A stretch of 64,000 nucleotides of DNA, from assembly GCF_030272615.1 (NCBI RefSeq), contig NC_081405.1, forward strand, positions 19,922,547 to 19,986,546, given 5' to 3'. Shown here in pieces: positions 1 through 11,739 of this stretch (its first letter is position 1; each line of letters opens with the position of its first letter). The position numbers and the translations under genes are program-made. The DNA comes from Cryptomeria japonica (lineage: Eukaryota > Streptophyta > Pinopsida > Cupressales > Cupressaceae). The notes under the pieces were generated by a model. The model did not search any database, was not told where the DNA came from, and was given only the letters and a program-made list of their open reading frames with translations.

Positions 1-1040
1 CTTTGGAAGGGGTATCTTTCATCTTCGACATGGGGACACTTGAACAATTTTCAGAGATTCCATTCATCATGAGTTTTTTTCATACATCTTCCCTTCATGA
101 TTGGGGAGACTTCATGGATACACCTTTGGTTTTGTTTCTTCCTAAGGGGATGAATGTTGTTCGACGTTCATTGAGCAGTTTCTTCATACATCATTGAGCT
201 TCTATCTTTGGTGCAGATTCTACATTGAGAGGGGACTACCTAGCTTCTCTTCTTCTCTCATATTGGGGGGGGGGGGGGGAATTTTTCCTCACATGGGGTT
301 TTTTTCCTCACACTTCTATGAGAGTTCTCTTGTGTAGCTTTCATCTCTCTTTTGGGGGAGGGTTTTTTCCCATTGGTTTTTTCTCTCTTTCCCCGCTTTG
401 TGAGATATTTCATTGCATTGGTTCACATGCATTTTCATTTGTACATGGGTACCTAACATGGCCTAGTAGCCAGGATCCATCTTGAAGTGCTTAGTTGCAT
501 TGTAGACTTAAGTGCATTCCCCTAAGTTGCACTTAAGGGGGGGTGTTGGTGTAAATAATTATTCATGTTGGATATTATTACACCTTACTTAAGTTTACTT
601 AGAATAATGCATTTCATAGTAGTTTGGGTATGAGACACTTGGGTGTTTGTGCCACATTAGGATAGTTGTGTAGCAAAATTTCCACCTTTTATGGTGTGAT
701 CTTGTTACTACTTTATCATATCCACTTATTGTGGAGTGATAATTCCACCTTCAGTGGGTGATCCACCTCATGTGGAATATTTAATTGTTTCTCCTACCTA
801 CCACACCTATTTCCTACCTACCCTTGTTTCTTGTTGAGCCACATGGCATGTTTGTGTGCTCACATATCCATATAGACTTGCATATATATGCAGGCTCATA
901 TTCATTATATGTAACATCTATTGAACTATTGATCTTTTGATAATCTATCTATTGATGAGAATACAGTTTATTCTTGTCCTATATTTTGTCTCTCTATGTT
1001 GTACATTTCATTGAGCTCTTGATCTTGGCGAAACCTCACA
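1..1040 (+). mobile_element. 3' end of a plus-strand LTR retrotransposon
   Basis: Non-coding 3' internal sequence (1-543) leads through a purine tract (about 534-543) into an LTR at 544-1040. The internal part is rich in T and G runs, including 15 consecutive G at 265-279, and I see no pol motif in it. To the right, minus-strand RNase H coding sequence of a Tat element resumes at about 1041, so this element seems to be inserted into that RNase H domain. The 5' part and left target duplication lie outside the window. Lineage not determined. Confidence 0.7.
544..1040 (+). repeat. 3' LTR, 497 bp
   Basis: Begins TGTTGGTG directly after a purine tract and ends ACCTCACA, an imperfect inverted terminal match. 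The right edge is supported by Tat RNase H reading frame resuming just after it. A second LTR is not in the window, so both edges are by eye. Confidence 0.65.
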
Positions 1041-2460
1041 AACATTAATCTGTAAGATTTAGGAATAGTGTGTCATTCTGGTGTGATGAATAGAACACCG
1101 ACTCCTAATCCATGTTGTGTACATGATCCGTCAAAGTACAAGACCCATGGTTTTGTCAATATTGTGAGAATATTTGTATCTGGGAATTCAACATGGATTG
1201 GATGACTATCTTGCAAAGGTGCTTCTTCTAGTTGATCAATGATAGCTTGACCTTTGATAGTCTTTCTATCTGTGTAGTGAATATAAAACTCACTTATCTA
1301 ATCATGACCCATTTAGCTAACCTTCTTGTGAGAGCTGCTTTGCTGAGTAGATATTTTAATGGATCAATCTTCACTACCAGTTTTATCATGTGAGCTAACA
1401 TATAGTGGCGAAAATTTTGAGAAGCAAATACCACGGCTAAACAAGCTTTTTAAATGAATGTGTAGTTGAACTTGTATCCATTTAATGTCCTGTTGATGTA
1501 GTATATTGCCCTTCCCTTGCCTAGTGAATCCTCTTGTGCTAACAATGCTCTTAGTGATACCTTTGTAGCTGATATGTAAAAAATGAGAGGTTTGCCTACT
1601 ATTGGTGGTACCAAGATAGGTGGATTCATCAAATATTGCTAGAGTTGGTGGGATGATTCTACACATCAATCTTCCTATCTAATAGGAACATTCTTGTGGA
1701 GTAGCTGAGTGAACGGAAGGCACTTGTTAAATAGTTGAGAAATGAATCTTCTTATGAATTATAGTCGTCCTTGTAGAGATCTTAATTGGCTGATATTTCT
1801 AGGTGGCATCTCCATGATTGCTTGTACCTTTGTGGGGTCCACCTCGATTCCTTTTTCTGAGACTATGTATCCCAAGAGTTTGCCAGATGTTACACTGAAG
1901 ACACACTTTTTAGGATTCAGTTGTACATTGAATTTCTCTAGCCTCTGAAAGTTTTTATCCAAAATCTCTAGATGTCCTTCTCTTGTGAATGATTTAGCCA
2001 ATAGTTCATCTACATAATCCTCCATGAATGTGTGCATTATATCATGAAAGATTTTGGTCATTGCCCTTTGATAGGTTGCTCTTGCGTTCTTCAAACCGAA
2101 AGGCATAACATTCCAACAATAAGTACCCCATGGACAGGTAAATGCTATTTTATCTTGGTCCTCTGGTGCTATTTTGATTTGATTTTAGCCTAAGAAACTA
2201 TCAATGAGTGATAACATAACATGTCATGTTGTTAGATCTACAATTGTGTCGATGTTGGGTAAAGGAAAGTCATTCTTCGGACAAGCCTTGTTGAGATCCC
2301 TAAAGTCTGTACAAATCCTTATGCTTTTATCTGATTTGGATACAGGTACAATGCTAGAGATCCATTTCGCATAATCTATGGGTCGGATAAACCCTACATC
2401 AAGTAGCTTCTTCAGCTCCGCCTTAACCAATATGGTGACATGTGGGTTCATTTTTTCGTA
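1041..2460 (-). pseudogene. Tat element reverse transcriptase and RNase H, broken
   Basis: RT would copy element RNA into DNA and RNase H would degrade the RNA strand. The N-terminal RT segment (2451-2224) carries DYAKW and ICTDFRDLNKACPKNDFP. The core (2106-1759) carries MPFGLKNARATYQRAM. The catalytic box reads YVDE (near 2012) instead of YVDD, so the second aspartate is lost. RNase H follows at about 1669-1364 with FYISAT and AIYYINRTL, and weaker similarity continues to about 1041. Nonsense codons interrupt the frame, including a TGA near 2225 and a TAA near 2190, so this copy cannot make active Pol. The plus-strand LTR ending at 1040 truncates RNase H. Confidence 0.85.
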
Positions 2461-3664
2461 GTTTCTTCTTGACTGGCTTAGCTCCTGGAGCTATAGATAA
2501 GTGATGCATGATCAAATCTGGATCTATCCCTAGCATATCTACATAATACCAAGCAAAATTGATTTTCTTTTCTTTGAAGAACTTGGTGAAATCGGGTCTT
2601 TCTTGTTTAGTTAATGACTATGCCAGGTGTATGGTCTTTGATGTTGCTTCAATGTTGATATTGATTGATTGAGTTGGTTCAATCAAGATTGGTGATCTCT
2701 CCTAATAATGTTCAGGAAGAGTGTCAAGTCTCTCATCCTCGGGTGCCTCAAAGAGGTTTTCACCATTGGACATGTCCTTTGTTTTTACCTTTTTTATGAT
2801 CTAAAACTGCCATTATATGGTTTCCACCATTAGATTGATTTTTTATTTTATTCATTTTGCGACTAAGAGACTTGGCACTCTCCTAATTAAGAACTTCATT
2901 ATGAGATTCATTGATGGAACATGTTTCCGAGTTCACGAAACAAAGGTATTTTATAATAGTGTCATCATCTGGGAAGATAGGTATGTTAAGTTGTTCAGGT
3001 TGTTCCCAGTCTATGAGTTCAAGATGTATTAATGGTAAGGGATCATCTGGCAGGTTAAGGTCTACAATAGTGAGGGTCATGATGGATATATTGTCAAAGT
3101 TGGCATTAGTGAGGCCAAAATCTATGATGACACCCTCTTCAGAATCTATTTCGCTCGAAACCTAATCGTCCTCACTAGAGTCATTGATATGTTGTGATCC
3201 AACTTCAACTAGTCTAGCCCCTAAACATTGTCCATCATAGGGTATGGATGTATATGTGTGGGTTATATCTACCTCAGTGTCTTCAGTGACATCAGAGCAA
3301 GTATCCCATTCATATTTATTTGAGTCTGTCTCAGAATCACTTGGTAGGATTATGTTACTGTACCTTATAGGGATGTCATCAGGGTTCAAAGGTTTGTTGA
3401 TATAGTTCTTTCTACTATCCTTGGATTTACTTGTATTTCATTTCAATCAGACTTTGTACTAGGTTGTAATCTGTGGATCTGGTTGTGAGAAGCCTCTTCT
3501 CTTTGTATGACAAGCTCTTCTTGATGTTTTTCATATATCTCTTCCTAGTGTTTGCGGACCACCTCATTAACTATTTGTTGTTGTGGTGATGCTTGTTTCT
3601 TGTGCTATCGGCACATGGCATATTGTTGTTGATTATGTTGTCATGCATATTTTTGTTGTCGATT

Positions 3665-3835
3665 TTGTTGATTTGGTTGTTGATGTTGTCTATACCCTAA
3701 TCCAGATTTCTCTTTGGCAAGTTGTGAGTGTGGTTGGATTGGTTCTATGATACCTTCTTTCTATTCACCGATAGGACCATTTCCTGAATATCCCATCCTT
3801 TGGATGATTTTGAAACCATTACCATATTGTTATGT
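3665..3835 (-). pseudogene. G-patch-like segment of Tat Pol
   Basis: The minus-strand frame reads GFKIIQRMGYSGNGPIGE, a stop, then KEGIIEPIQ and after a gap KSGLGYRQ. The order (hydrophobic helix, MGY-x-GxGxxG, EGI-x-EP, GLGY) matches the G-patch, a glycine-rich nucleic-acid-binding module known from RNA-processing proteins and from some retroviral and plant retrotransposon polyproteins. It lies between protease and RT. The flanking stretch (about 3640-2500) is heavily broken and shows no other domain to me. Confidence 0.6.
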
Positions 3836-4246
3836 AAGGATAGGGACACTTAACATTGTTGCTTGTGTGTCTTCATCATCTTTGTATAACCAATCCAGGA
3901 CATCCTTGTCCTCTGTTTCATCTGCTAGCGTTCCTGCTTGAATGAACATACCATCAAACTTTTTGATAGGTTGTGAGGATTTCTTTTTTGAAGTTGATGG
4001 TTGCCCATGAGATTTTGATGAAATTGACAATTTTGGTAGACATAGGGATTCAAAAGAGTATTCTCACATGCCTTTGTCTTTCAACTTCACATTTTTCTCA
4101 AAATCGAGAGATAGAGTTTTGAGTTGATCATGACTGTTTGATAATGCGGAAGAGAGGGCTTCCATGTTATGTGGTATAAGAACACCTTGAATTTCTTTGA
4201 GATTATTGCAATACTAGAAATGATTAGTGGTAGCTGTGATGGAAAT

Positions 4247-4879
4247 TTATTGTCCATCATATGGGAATTTTAGGCAATGATGATATGTGGATGGCATTGC
4301 TTGCATTTCATGGATCCAAGGATGACCCAAAAGTATATTATAAGATAAGTCTATGTCCAAGACTTGAAATAGAGTATCTCTTTGAACTGGTCCTACTTGA
4401 ATAGGTAATAACACGAGTCCTTTTGGTGATATTTCCTCATCATCATATGCCTTGATTGTTATTTTTTTCTTAGGATCAATGGCTATTTTTGAGAAACCCA
4501 ATGCACGGATAAGTTTTAGAGTGCAAATATTTAAATTGGCTCCGCCATCTATTATTACCCATTTCACTCGATGTTTATCGACTAGGACTTCTATATGGAG
4601 TGGAGTATTATGCAGATGATTTAGAGAGATGTCATCATGCTCTAAAAATAATAGATTCTGAGGCATGGTTAAATGTCCTACCATGGCTTGGAATCGGTTA
4701 ATATCCATGCTATTTGGAACAATAGTGTCAACGAGAGCTCTTTCTAAGATATCCTTGTGAGCAGGTGAGAACTTGAGAAGCTCTAATATGGATATGTGTG
4801 TTGGTGTCTTTTTCAATTGATCTACCAGATTGTATTGAATGTTTGGAGATGTTGTCATTTTGGAGGCACTCCCTTTCAA
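4247..4879 (-). pseudogene. Tat element aspartic protease
   Basis: A 210-residue open segment with the retropepsin core: a beta-strand run VKWVIIDGGANLNIC with the catalytic Asp (near 4545), then YNILLGHPWIHEMQA about 85 residues on, the ILLG-x-PW motif typical of plant Tat proteases. The usual DTG/DSG triplet is DGG, which is common in this lineage and does not prove loss of function. It would mature the Gag-Pol polyprotein. The segment lies in order between gag and RT, with stops on both sides. Confidence 0.82.
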
Positions 4880-5159
4880 TACATATCTAGATTGATCTCA
4901 TGTAGTCACATTGACCGGAACATGTTCTTGTTTGTCTTTAATATTTATGACATTAATCTAATTGTCGGATGCCGATATGTGATTGATAACATTGTTATTT
5001 ACATGATTGATATGAGCTCCTTTGTTTTTTGAGGATGATGACATGCCTTTGTCATAATTTGGAAGTGGATTTTTGAAGGCTTCATGATCATCGTTGGTTT
5101 TGTGACCGTCAATCATTATGTCATCGTTATCAATCAAATCTTGAACCAAGTTCTTCAAC

Positions 5160-6870
5160 CTTAGGCAATCATTTGTGTGATGCCCTTTGTTTCTATGATA
5201 TTCATAGTAGTGCGTGTCATTCCACCATGATGGTTTGACTTGAGGTTAAAAATCCCTAGTGTTTGGCAATGTAATGAGTTTATTTTCCAATAGTTCTCGA
5301 AATGCTGATTCAAGGGTTTGTCCTAAAGGTGCGAACTTCCGTCGATATGGTGTTGGTTTCATGTTAGCATTATTTCCCTGATTGTTATTCCCTTGGTTGA
5401 TGTTTCCTTGATTGTTCATTCCTGGATTATTGAGTCTTTGATTGGCATTCCCTTGAGTTTTGGTTCTTTGATCGATATTTCTTTGAGTGTTGGTTAGTGG
5501 AGTAACACCAGATAAGTTTAACACTGGTTTTTTTGCTTTAACATTGTCTACTACACCATCATTGACAACATTCTTGTTTCTTGTCCAAAATTTGGACTTG
5601 TCTGAGTTGTTGTTATAATTGTTGTTTGATGAATTAGTACCTTCTTTAGATAACTTCAAATTTCCCCTTTTGATTGAGGCTTCTTCTATCTAGATGCCAT
5701 TTTTTATCAAGTTTTTGAAACTAGGTAGACATTGTAGTTTAAGTTGACAACTCATCTCGTCATTAAGATTGCCTATGAAGATTTCCATTTTCTCTTTTTT
5801 AGGTATGGTTCGGGGATATCTAGATATCAATATTCTCCATCTTTGCAAGAACATCATGAATGGTTCATTGTTCTTTTGTTTCGTGTTGCAAAATTGAAGT
5901 ATGGTAACTTCATGTTGAATGTTATAAGAATATTGGAAACAAACTTGTTCACCAACTCCTCAAATGATCTGATGGGAGGCGTGATTTTTGAAAGCCATTC
6001 CATTGTTTGTCCCCTTAAGCTTCTTGGAAATAACCTCATCATGTAAGTGTCATTGTGGGCAAACTCCAAGCTCATCATGCAAAATTCCCTTATGTGATCA
6101 CGAGGATCATTTTTACCATTGTATTTGTCATAGTTTGGTATTTCAAAGTTAGGTGGGAATGGTGCCATGTTCAGACTTCGATCAAATGGATAAGGACAAA
6201 TATCCTCTAAGGAATATTGCATGGTAGTTCCTTGTTGCATGTCTTCTATTTGTTGTTGAAGTGCTTATAGTTGTTGTGTGAGTGTAGTGAGGGGATTGTT
6301 TCCAGTATTGGTATCTCAATTATTGGTGTCACCTTGATTATTAATGTTGCCTTGATAATTGGTATTGCTATGATCATGCGTATTGTCATGATCAGTGTTA
6401 GAGGTGTGTGCTCTTGATCTTGTCTTTTTGATACCCTCAGTTTGTTTTGGTTGTTCTATGTCAAAATCCTTGAGGATTTTGATACCTTTGCTAGATAGCA
6501 GGAGGAAGTATTTTTGTTTGTCTGTCTCGATGAGTTTCTCAAGAAGTTTGTGTAGGCCAGGGTCTTGTTGTGCCTCCTCAATAACTTCATCTATTATTTC
6601 TTCTTCGTCTAGATTCATGTAGTTTTTCCAAGTGCTAACTTCTTGGTGTCTCATACTTGATTCAGCTTCTTCATCCCACTTGATGTTTTTATGGGATCAT
6701 GTAAAAACTGGCATGACTCGGATTGATTTAATATGTGATGGGATCTTCAGGAAGATATGCCAAGTTGATCCTTCCACTAAAGTTGATATCTTGTGATAGT
6801 GTTGACCTTTGTATGAAGGCACGTGTTTTCAAGGATTCTTCATCAAAATCAATATTTTTACCTTGGAGAT
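5160..6870 (-). pseudogene. Tat element gag (capsid/nucleocapsid), broken
   Basis: Gag would form the cytoplasmic particle that packages element RNA. The retrotransposon_gag-like core is at 6240-5854, with FEIPNYDKYNGKNDPRDHI followed by RGQTMEWLSKI. Upstream coding similarity runs to at least 6870 (SQDINFSGRINLAYLPEDP near 6800) with a frame change near 6710. Downstream (5659-5246) is an Asn/Gln-rich stretch built on degenerate QGNN units, then a Cys/His region near 5200 (HYYEYHRNKGHHTNDCLRLK) typical of Tat gags. Several stops and frame changes make it a relic. The true start is not visible. Confidence 0.8.
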
Positions 6871-6899
6871 AATTGCAGAAATGATGTCAAAATGTCCTA

Positions 6900-7029
6900 T
6901 GTTTTAGAAGGAGTTTGCGGTTGATATAGAGGTACTTGTTTCTCTTTGTTGAACAATAGATTTAAATTTAAAAAATCTTCCTAAAGGTGTAAAAAGTTGG
7001 TGCAAAAATAGGAGACTGTTTATATTTTT
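6900..7029. other. Short spacer between gag and the TCATCGA array
   Basis: Tat leader sequence just upstream of gag on the minus strand. It is AT-rich and holds no domain that I recognise. Confidence 0.4.
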
Positions 7030-7930
7030 CCCCTTAGAAGGGTCATATGAAAAATATCGATGAAACTTAAAATGTTTCATCAATACTAAAAGATCATCGG
7101 CCAACATATTACATCGAACACCTCAAGAAGAGTCTCACCGAAAGGATAGTTTCATCGAAATGAAACATAAAGTGTAAAGCACTAAGTTAAAATGACTTCG
7201 GTGAAATATCTCTTTCGGTAGATGAAAGAAATGACTCATCGATGCTCCAGTTTCATCGAAAAGCGGAAAGTAAACAAAAGGTGATGTCGAGGAAATTAAG
7301 CTACCGGTGAAACCTAAAAATGTCCATCGAAAGACAAATCCTATCGATAGCAATATGTCGATAAAAAATAGAAGGGTTTCATCGATAAAGGAAAGGCATC
7401 GAAGAAAAAAAGGACTTCGGCAAGCCAGCATAAAGTTTCATCGAAGCATAAAACTCATCAAAATACAATTTCGATGAGAGTCATGACAAACTCATCGACG
7501 AAGATCTCATCGAAGAAAGGATGGTTTCGGGGAAACTAAAAGATGGTTTTTTGACAAAAGCCATTTACCGATGAAATGATATCAAAGAAACCAAATATAT
7601 TCTCATCGATAGTGTTTGTCGATGAAAATGATACATCGAGGAAGCACTTAAGTCATCAGCCGAAGTTATGGTCTTATCAATGAAAATCCGATATCGAGTA
7701 GGACCTGGAATAACTTAATGACATGTATTTTTCATCGAGAGGAAGGATTTTCTAACAAGAAGATAGTATATCAATGAAAAAGTGGTTTTTGCCGATACAA
7801 AGCTTTCATCGATCCCGATAGGAAAATAAAGTAAGTTGTGTCGATGAAGAATAACTTTCGATGAAAGATTAAAGAACTCCACTGAAGACAAGGGTTTCGA
7901 CGAAAAGCTAATTCACAGTCACTTCAGCTA
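7030..7930. repeat. Dispersed TCATCGA/TCGATGA motif array
   Basis: About 900 bp in which the heptamer TCATCGA, its reverse complement TCGATGA and near variants (CATCGAA, TATCGAT, CTTCGGC, CACCGAA) recur roughly every 15-40 bp in both orientations, separated by unrelated A-rich sequence. It is not a head-to-tail tandem repeat, since spacing is irregular. It lies in the Tat leader between gag and the antisense frame. Confidence 0.85.
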
Positions 7931-8220
7931 AACATTGGTTCCTGTGAAGAAATTAAAAGCTTGAATTGAAGGTGTCACATCTGCAATTAAGTTCAAACAC
8001 TTGAGTGACCGTTGCAAGCACAGAGACATTAACTATTGTGTCTGATACAAGTTGCTCACAAAATTACAGCTAAATTGATCAAATTTTCATGAGAACCAGA
8101 TAATTGCCAAGATCCAGAAAGTTGCAGGGAGCTAGCTGAGGCTCAAAAGGAATAGTTCAAACAGACATAAGAGTTTAACATTTCTCCAAGTAAGTGTGAT
8201 ATCCCGCATTGATTGAAGTT

Positions 8221-11200
8221 ATGGAACTCTCATCTTGTTATAAAAAGAGTAGGAAAGGAAAAGAATTAAACCTTGAGGAAAAACCCAAACGACAGAAGAA
8301 AGAGGGTAGAACTTTAGTTCAGGATTTGTTGGACCAATGTCCAACTTCCAGTGTAAGGTCCAAGAAAATCAAAAATGAAGAGGAAGGGTTAGAAGATAGA
8401 TTTGAACATCTAGGAGACATATGGACTGAGATCAGAGGACATGAGTTGTTTTTATTTGGTTACAAGAGAAGGGAGGCTCCTGAGCCCATAAGTAACCTGT
8501 GGAAGAGAAACTTAGGGAATCTGGTAGTGCCAAATGTATTTGTAGATGTTGAATTAATGAAAGCCCTAGCAAATTCCTATAATCTAGAAATTAAGACCAT
8601 ATATGATTACCGAGGAAATCCTATGGTGGCAATCAACAAACAGATAATTGATATGGTGTTTGATTTAGACTGGGATGTAGAGGAGAAGATTGACATGCAG
8701 AAATTGTCACAAGAGTTTTTCAATTTAGAGGACATCTATAGGAAATGGAGGTTACCCATTCACCGGCCAAAGGTCGGAGGATCCATAATTCCTTTCAGTA
8801 AAACTGACAAGGTGCCCTTTGATGTCAACCAATTCCATCCTTACTTCAAGTATACATACTATGCTGCAGCCCAAGTCTTAGTCTTAGAGGCTCATCCTCT
8901 CATGGATATTGGGGTTATTGTTCTATGTGCTGACTTGCAATCAAAAGACCCTAGGCCGTTTGATTATGCCACTTATGTTGCAGAAGCCTTAAATCATGGA
9001 CTGGAAAAGTTAAAAGGAGACCTTGTAAATATTCATTTCTCATTGTATTCTTTGCTGTTGCATGCTATTCTTTATTATGGACAAGAGTCCAATTTCTGGT
9101 CAGATGATTTTAGCATCAGAGCTTATGATAAAAGTGGTTTGAAGAAACCAGTCCAGCTGTGGGTCTCTGCATGGGACCAAAGATTTACAAACAACCAATA
9201 TTGGCACTTCCAGGAATGCTTTGTAAAACCACTCAGTGTAGCCCTCAGACAACATAGAGACTATACTTTGTCCCCTGAGCTCAAAAGATTCCTCAGGCTG
9301 AAAGATTTCTCTCCAGAGTCTTAGATTGATCATAATTGGGGTGATTGGTACTGCCACCCTAATCATACAGAAATCAGAATATTCGGGTATGAAGGGAAGC
9401 CATACATGCTCCCAATTACAGTGCCAAACAGGGTGGCTAGTCTGGAGATTGTAAGACAATTGTCTGTTGTCAGTGCCAACTATCTCATAGATTTTGGTAA
9501 ACAATCTATTGTACCAGGGTTACTAGTATTTTCTAATTTTATTGTTAAAAGTTCCAAAAGTTATCATTTACTTTAGAATAAGTTAGATTATTATGGCATG
9601 ACTCTGGGTAATCCTAGAGAGAACTTTGATCCTGAGGGATATGTGAAAGCTGCAAGGACATCTCAGAAACTAAGGGTTGGAATACATGTTGCTCAAATGC
9701 CAGATGATTTAGTTAGGAATCTTGAAAGGGAGGAAGCCAAGGACTTGAGAGAAAGATTTGAGATGACTTGGGAAGCTTTCAAGTGGAAGAGAGTGAGGGG
9801 GAAAGTGGATGGAAACTTACTTGGAGACCTCCAAGATACTTTGGAGATAGCTAAAAAACTGCTTCAGCATGAGGCAGAAATTATGCATAGAGTGCCCCCA
9901 CAGTTCCTCCATTTTATCAAAACTGGAAGAGACAATGAGCCATTGGCTCACATGTCACCAAAATCAACTGCTAGTAGCATCCCTGCTGACTCCCCTAGAG
10001 AAGACTATCCCCCTGGCTTTGAGGTAGAAGTAGATATGGAAACTGGTGAATTCAATATTAGGGAAGTGGTTGATATAAGGATGACAGAACATGAAGATTT
10101 TGTTGCAGAAGAAGGATTCACTTCCTCAAAAGACTTCCTTTCATTCTTATACCAGTACAAAGGGGCTCATGTGAGAAGAAGTATGGCTGGGAAACTAGAA
10201 GAAGAGCAGATGAAAAGGTTGTAGGATGAGATAGATACTCTCATGAAGGATATGACCCCTGAAAAAGGGAGGAAGATGCTAAAAGAGGCTGGTGTCATCA
10301 TCTTTTCAGGTTGGGACATGAATTCAGCACTTATGTTTGATAGATTCCTAAAGAAGCAAGACCCAAACCAATAGGTACTACCCCAAGAAGTAGATAAATT
10401 GTTTACAAGTTCAGGATATGATCTGATCAAAAAGCTCTTTTGCAATGGGCACTATATTCGAAAGGGAAAAGGCCAATTATTATGGATACAAAAGAAACCT
10501 TTGGACACCTTATGGTCCATCAGGTAGGGAAGACTGACCCTAGGGTCACAGCAAAATTGAATTTGGATGTAGCCAGGCTAAATGTGGATCAGACAGAGTT
10601 TTTGGTCAGGGAAAATATTACTTATAAGGGTTTATATGAAAAGACTAAAGATGAAAACCAGAGGCTACAAACAAGGATACTGCAGCATGAGACAGGAACT
10701 CCCATAAGTGAATATGTTGCATATCCCACAGGTCAAAGATTGGATTATATCTCAGATGCCTTGTACTGGAAATACAAAGCAGAAAAGGCTACCAAGCAAA
10801 TTGAAGATATGAAGTAGAAGATGTATAAGGTGGTCAATGACATAATTGATCACAGGTTTAAATCAATGATGCCTACTGTGGAAAAATATTGGTTTACATA
10901 TACTGGAACTATGAAGGATTTTGATCAGCATAAGCAGCTTGCATCCAGAGTCAAAGGAATCACTGATGTCACACCAGAGGAGCAGGCAGAGATTGATACT
11001 TTCACAGGACCCCATGAAGAATTTGGGAGTATGTTGGAAAAGGAAATACAGACTTTGGATGAAGGGAATACCCCTAGGGTGCCCTTTTTTTATAGCGAAG
11101 GTATATTGATTACCTTGGATCAGTGGAAGACAAAATTGGTAAATATTAAAGAGCAATCATTTCAGGAACTGCAAAAGAATGAAGACCCAACAACATTGGC

Positions 11201-11351
11201 GAATTACATCTTGTCGGGATACAATCTACAGGAGTTTGAAATGAAGAAATTGGTTGACACTATCAGGCTTTACAAAGATGACAAGTATACCGAACACATG
11301 GGAATGTTTAGTCTTCTTGTGTTTAGGTTAGTTAACAAGCCGTCTTCCTAA
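8221..11351 (+). pseudogene. Long decayed ORF of unknown function, antisense inside the Tat leader
   Basis: About 1040 codons remain readable. The first ATG is 8221 and an in-frame TGA sits upstream at 8197. The frame is broken only by TAG codons (9322, 9574, 10222, 10372, 10815) and by one shift of one base in the A/G-rich stretch 10460-10475. Translation on both sides of each break is continuous in character, so it looks like one former protein. The N-terminus is basic (KKSRKGKELN, KPKRQKKE, possible nuclear signals). A globular region follows with LPIHRPKVGGSIIPFSK and PFDVNQFHPYFKYTYYAAAQ. The C-terminal third is charged and probably helical. I do not recognise a catalytic domain. It may be an extra ORF of the Tat element, as such ORFs in either orientation are known in Tat lineages, or a separate nested element. 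Confidence 0.6.
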
Positions 11352-11355
11352 TTAA

Positions 11356-11727
11356 TGTATAAACAAAAGGACACGACTCTTGTCATGACCCTTCGTTTAC
11401 ATATATAAAGCGAAGGATTTTTGTATTGTAAGGAAGATATAATTAGAAATACTACCAGATAGAAAGATGGCTTTGGCTAATCAACTGTAATCGAAGATTG
11501 AAGAATCAATACGAGATCAGATCTTTGTTCCTGTTCCAAATTTGCAGAGTATTCCTCTTTGTGGCATTTGTGTGTGATATTATCATAGTAGATAAGATTG
11601 TTTATATTCTTTCAGTAAAGTACTTATTTTGTGTTATTTCAAATTGAATTAAAAGATTTATCTGTGGATTGTAGTCGTTCCTGATAATTCTTTCTTGTGT
11701 GGTCTCATAAAGTTTGGGTTAAATACA
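11356..11727 (+). promoter_or_regulatory. Possible LTR or promoter-like segment after the antisense ORF
   Basis: Starts 5 bp after the ORF stop with TGTATAAAC and reaches GTTAAATACA, which is close to its inverted complement. A TATA box-like TATATAAAG lies at about 11402-11410. No polypurine tract precedes it and I found no second copy in the window, so the LTR interpretation is weak. Confidence 0.25.
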
Positions 11728-11739
11728 CACAAGCAATTT

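Noticed and set aside
265-279. Run of 15 G as a regulatory element
   Set aside because: More likely a homopolymer in the 3' untranslated part of the retrotransposon, and its length may be a sequencing artefact.
8221-11351. Alternative genetic code with TAG as Gln
   Set aside because: The intact chromovirus frame ends with TAG in the normal way and the relics also contain frameshifts, TAA and TGA. Deamination at methylated CAG explains the pattern better.
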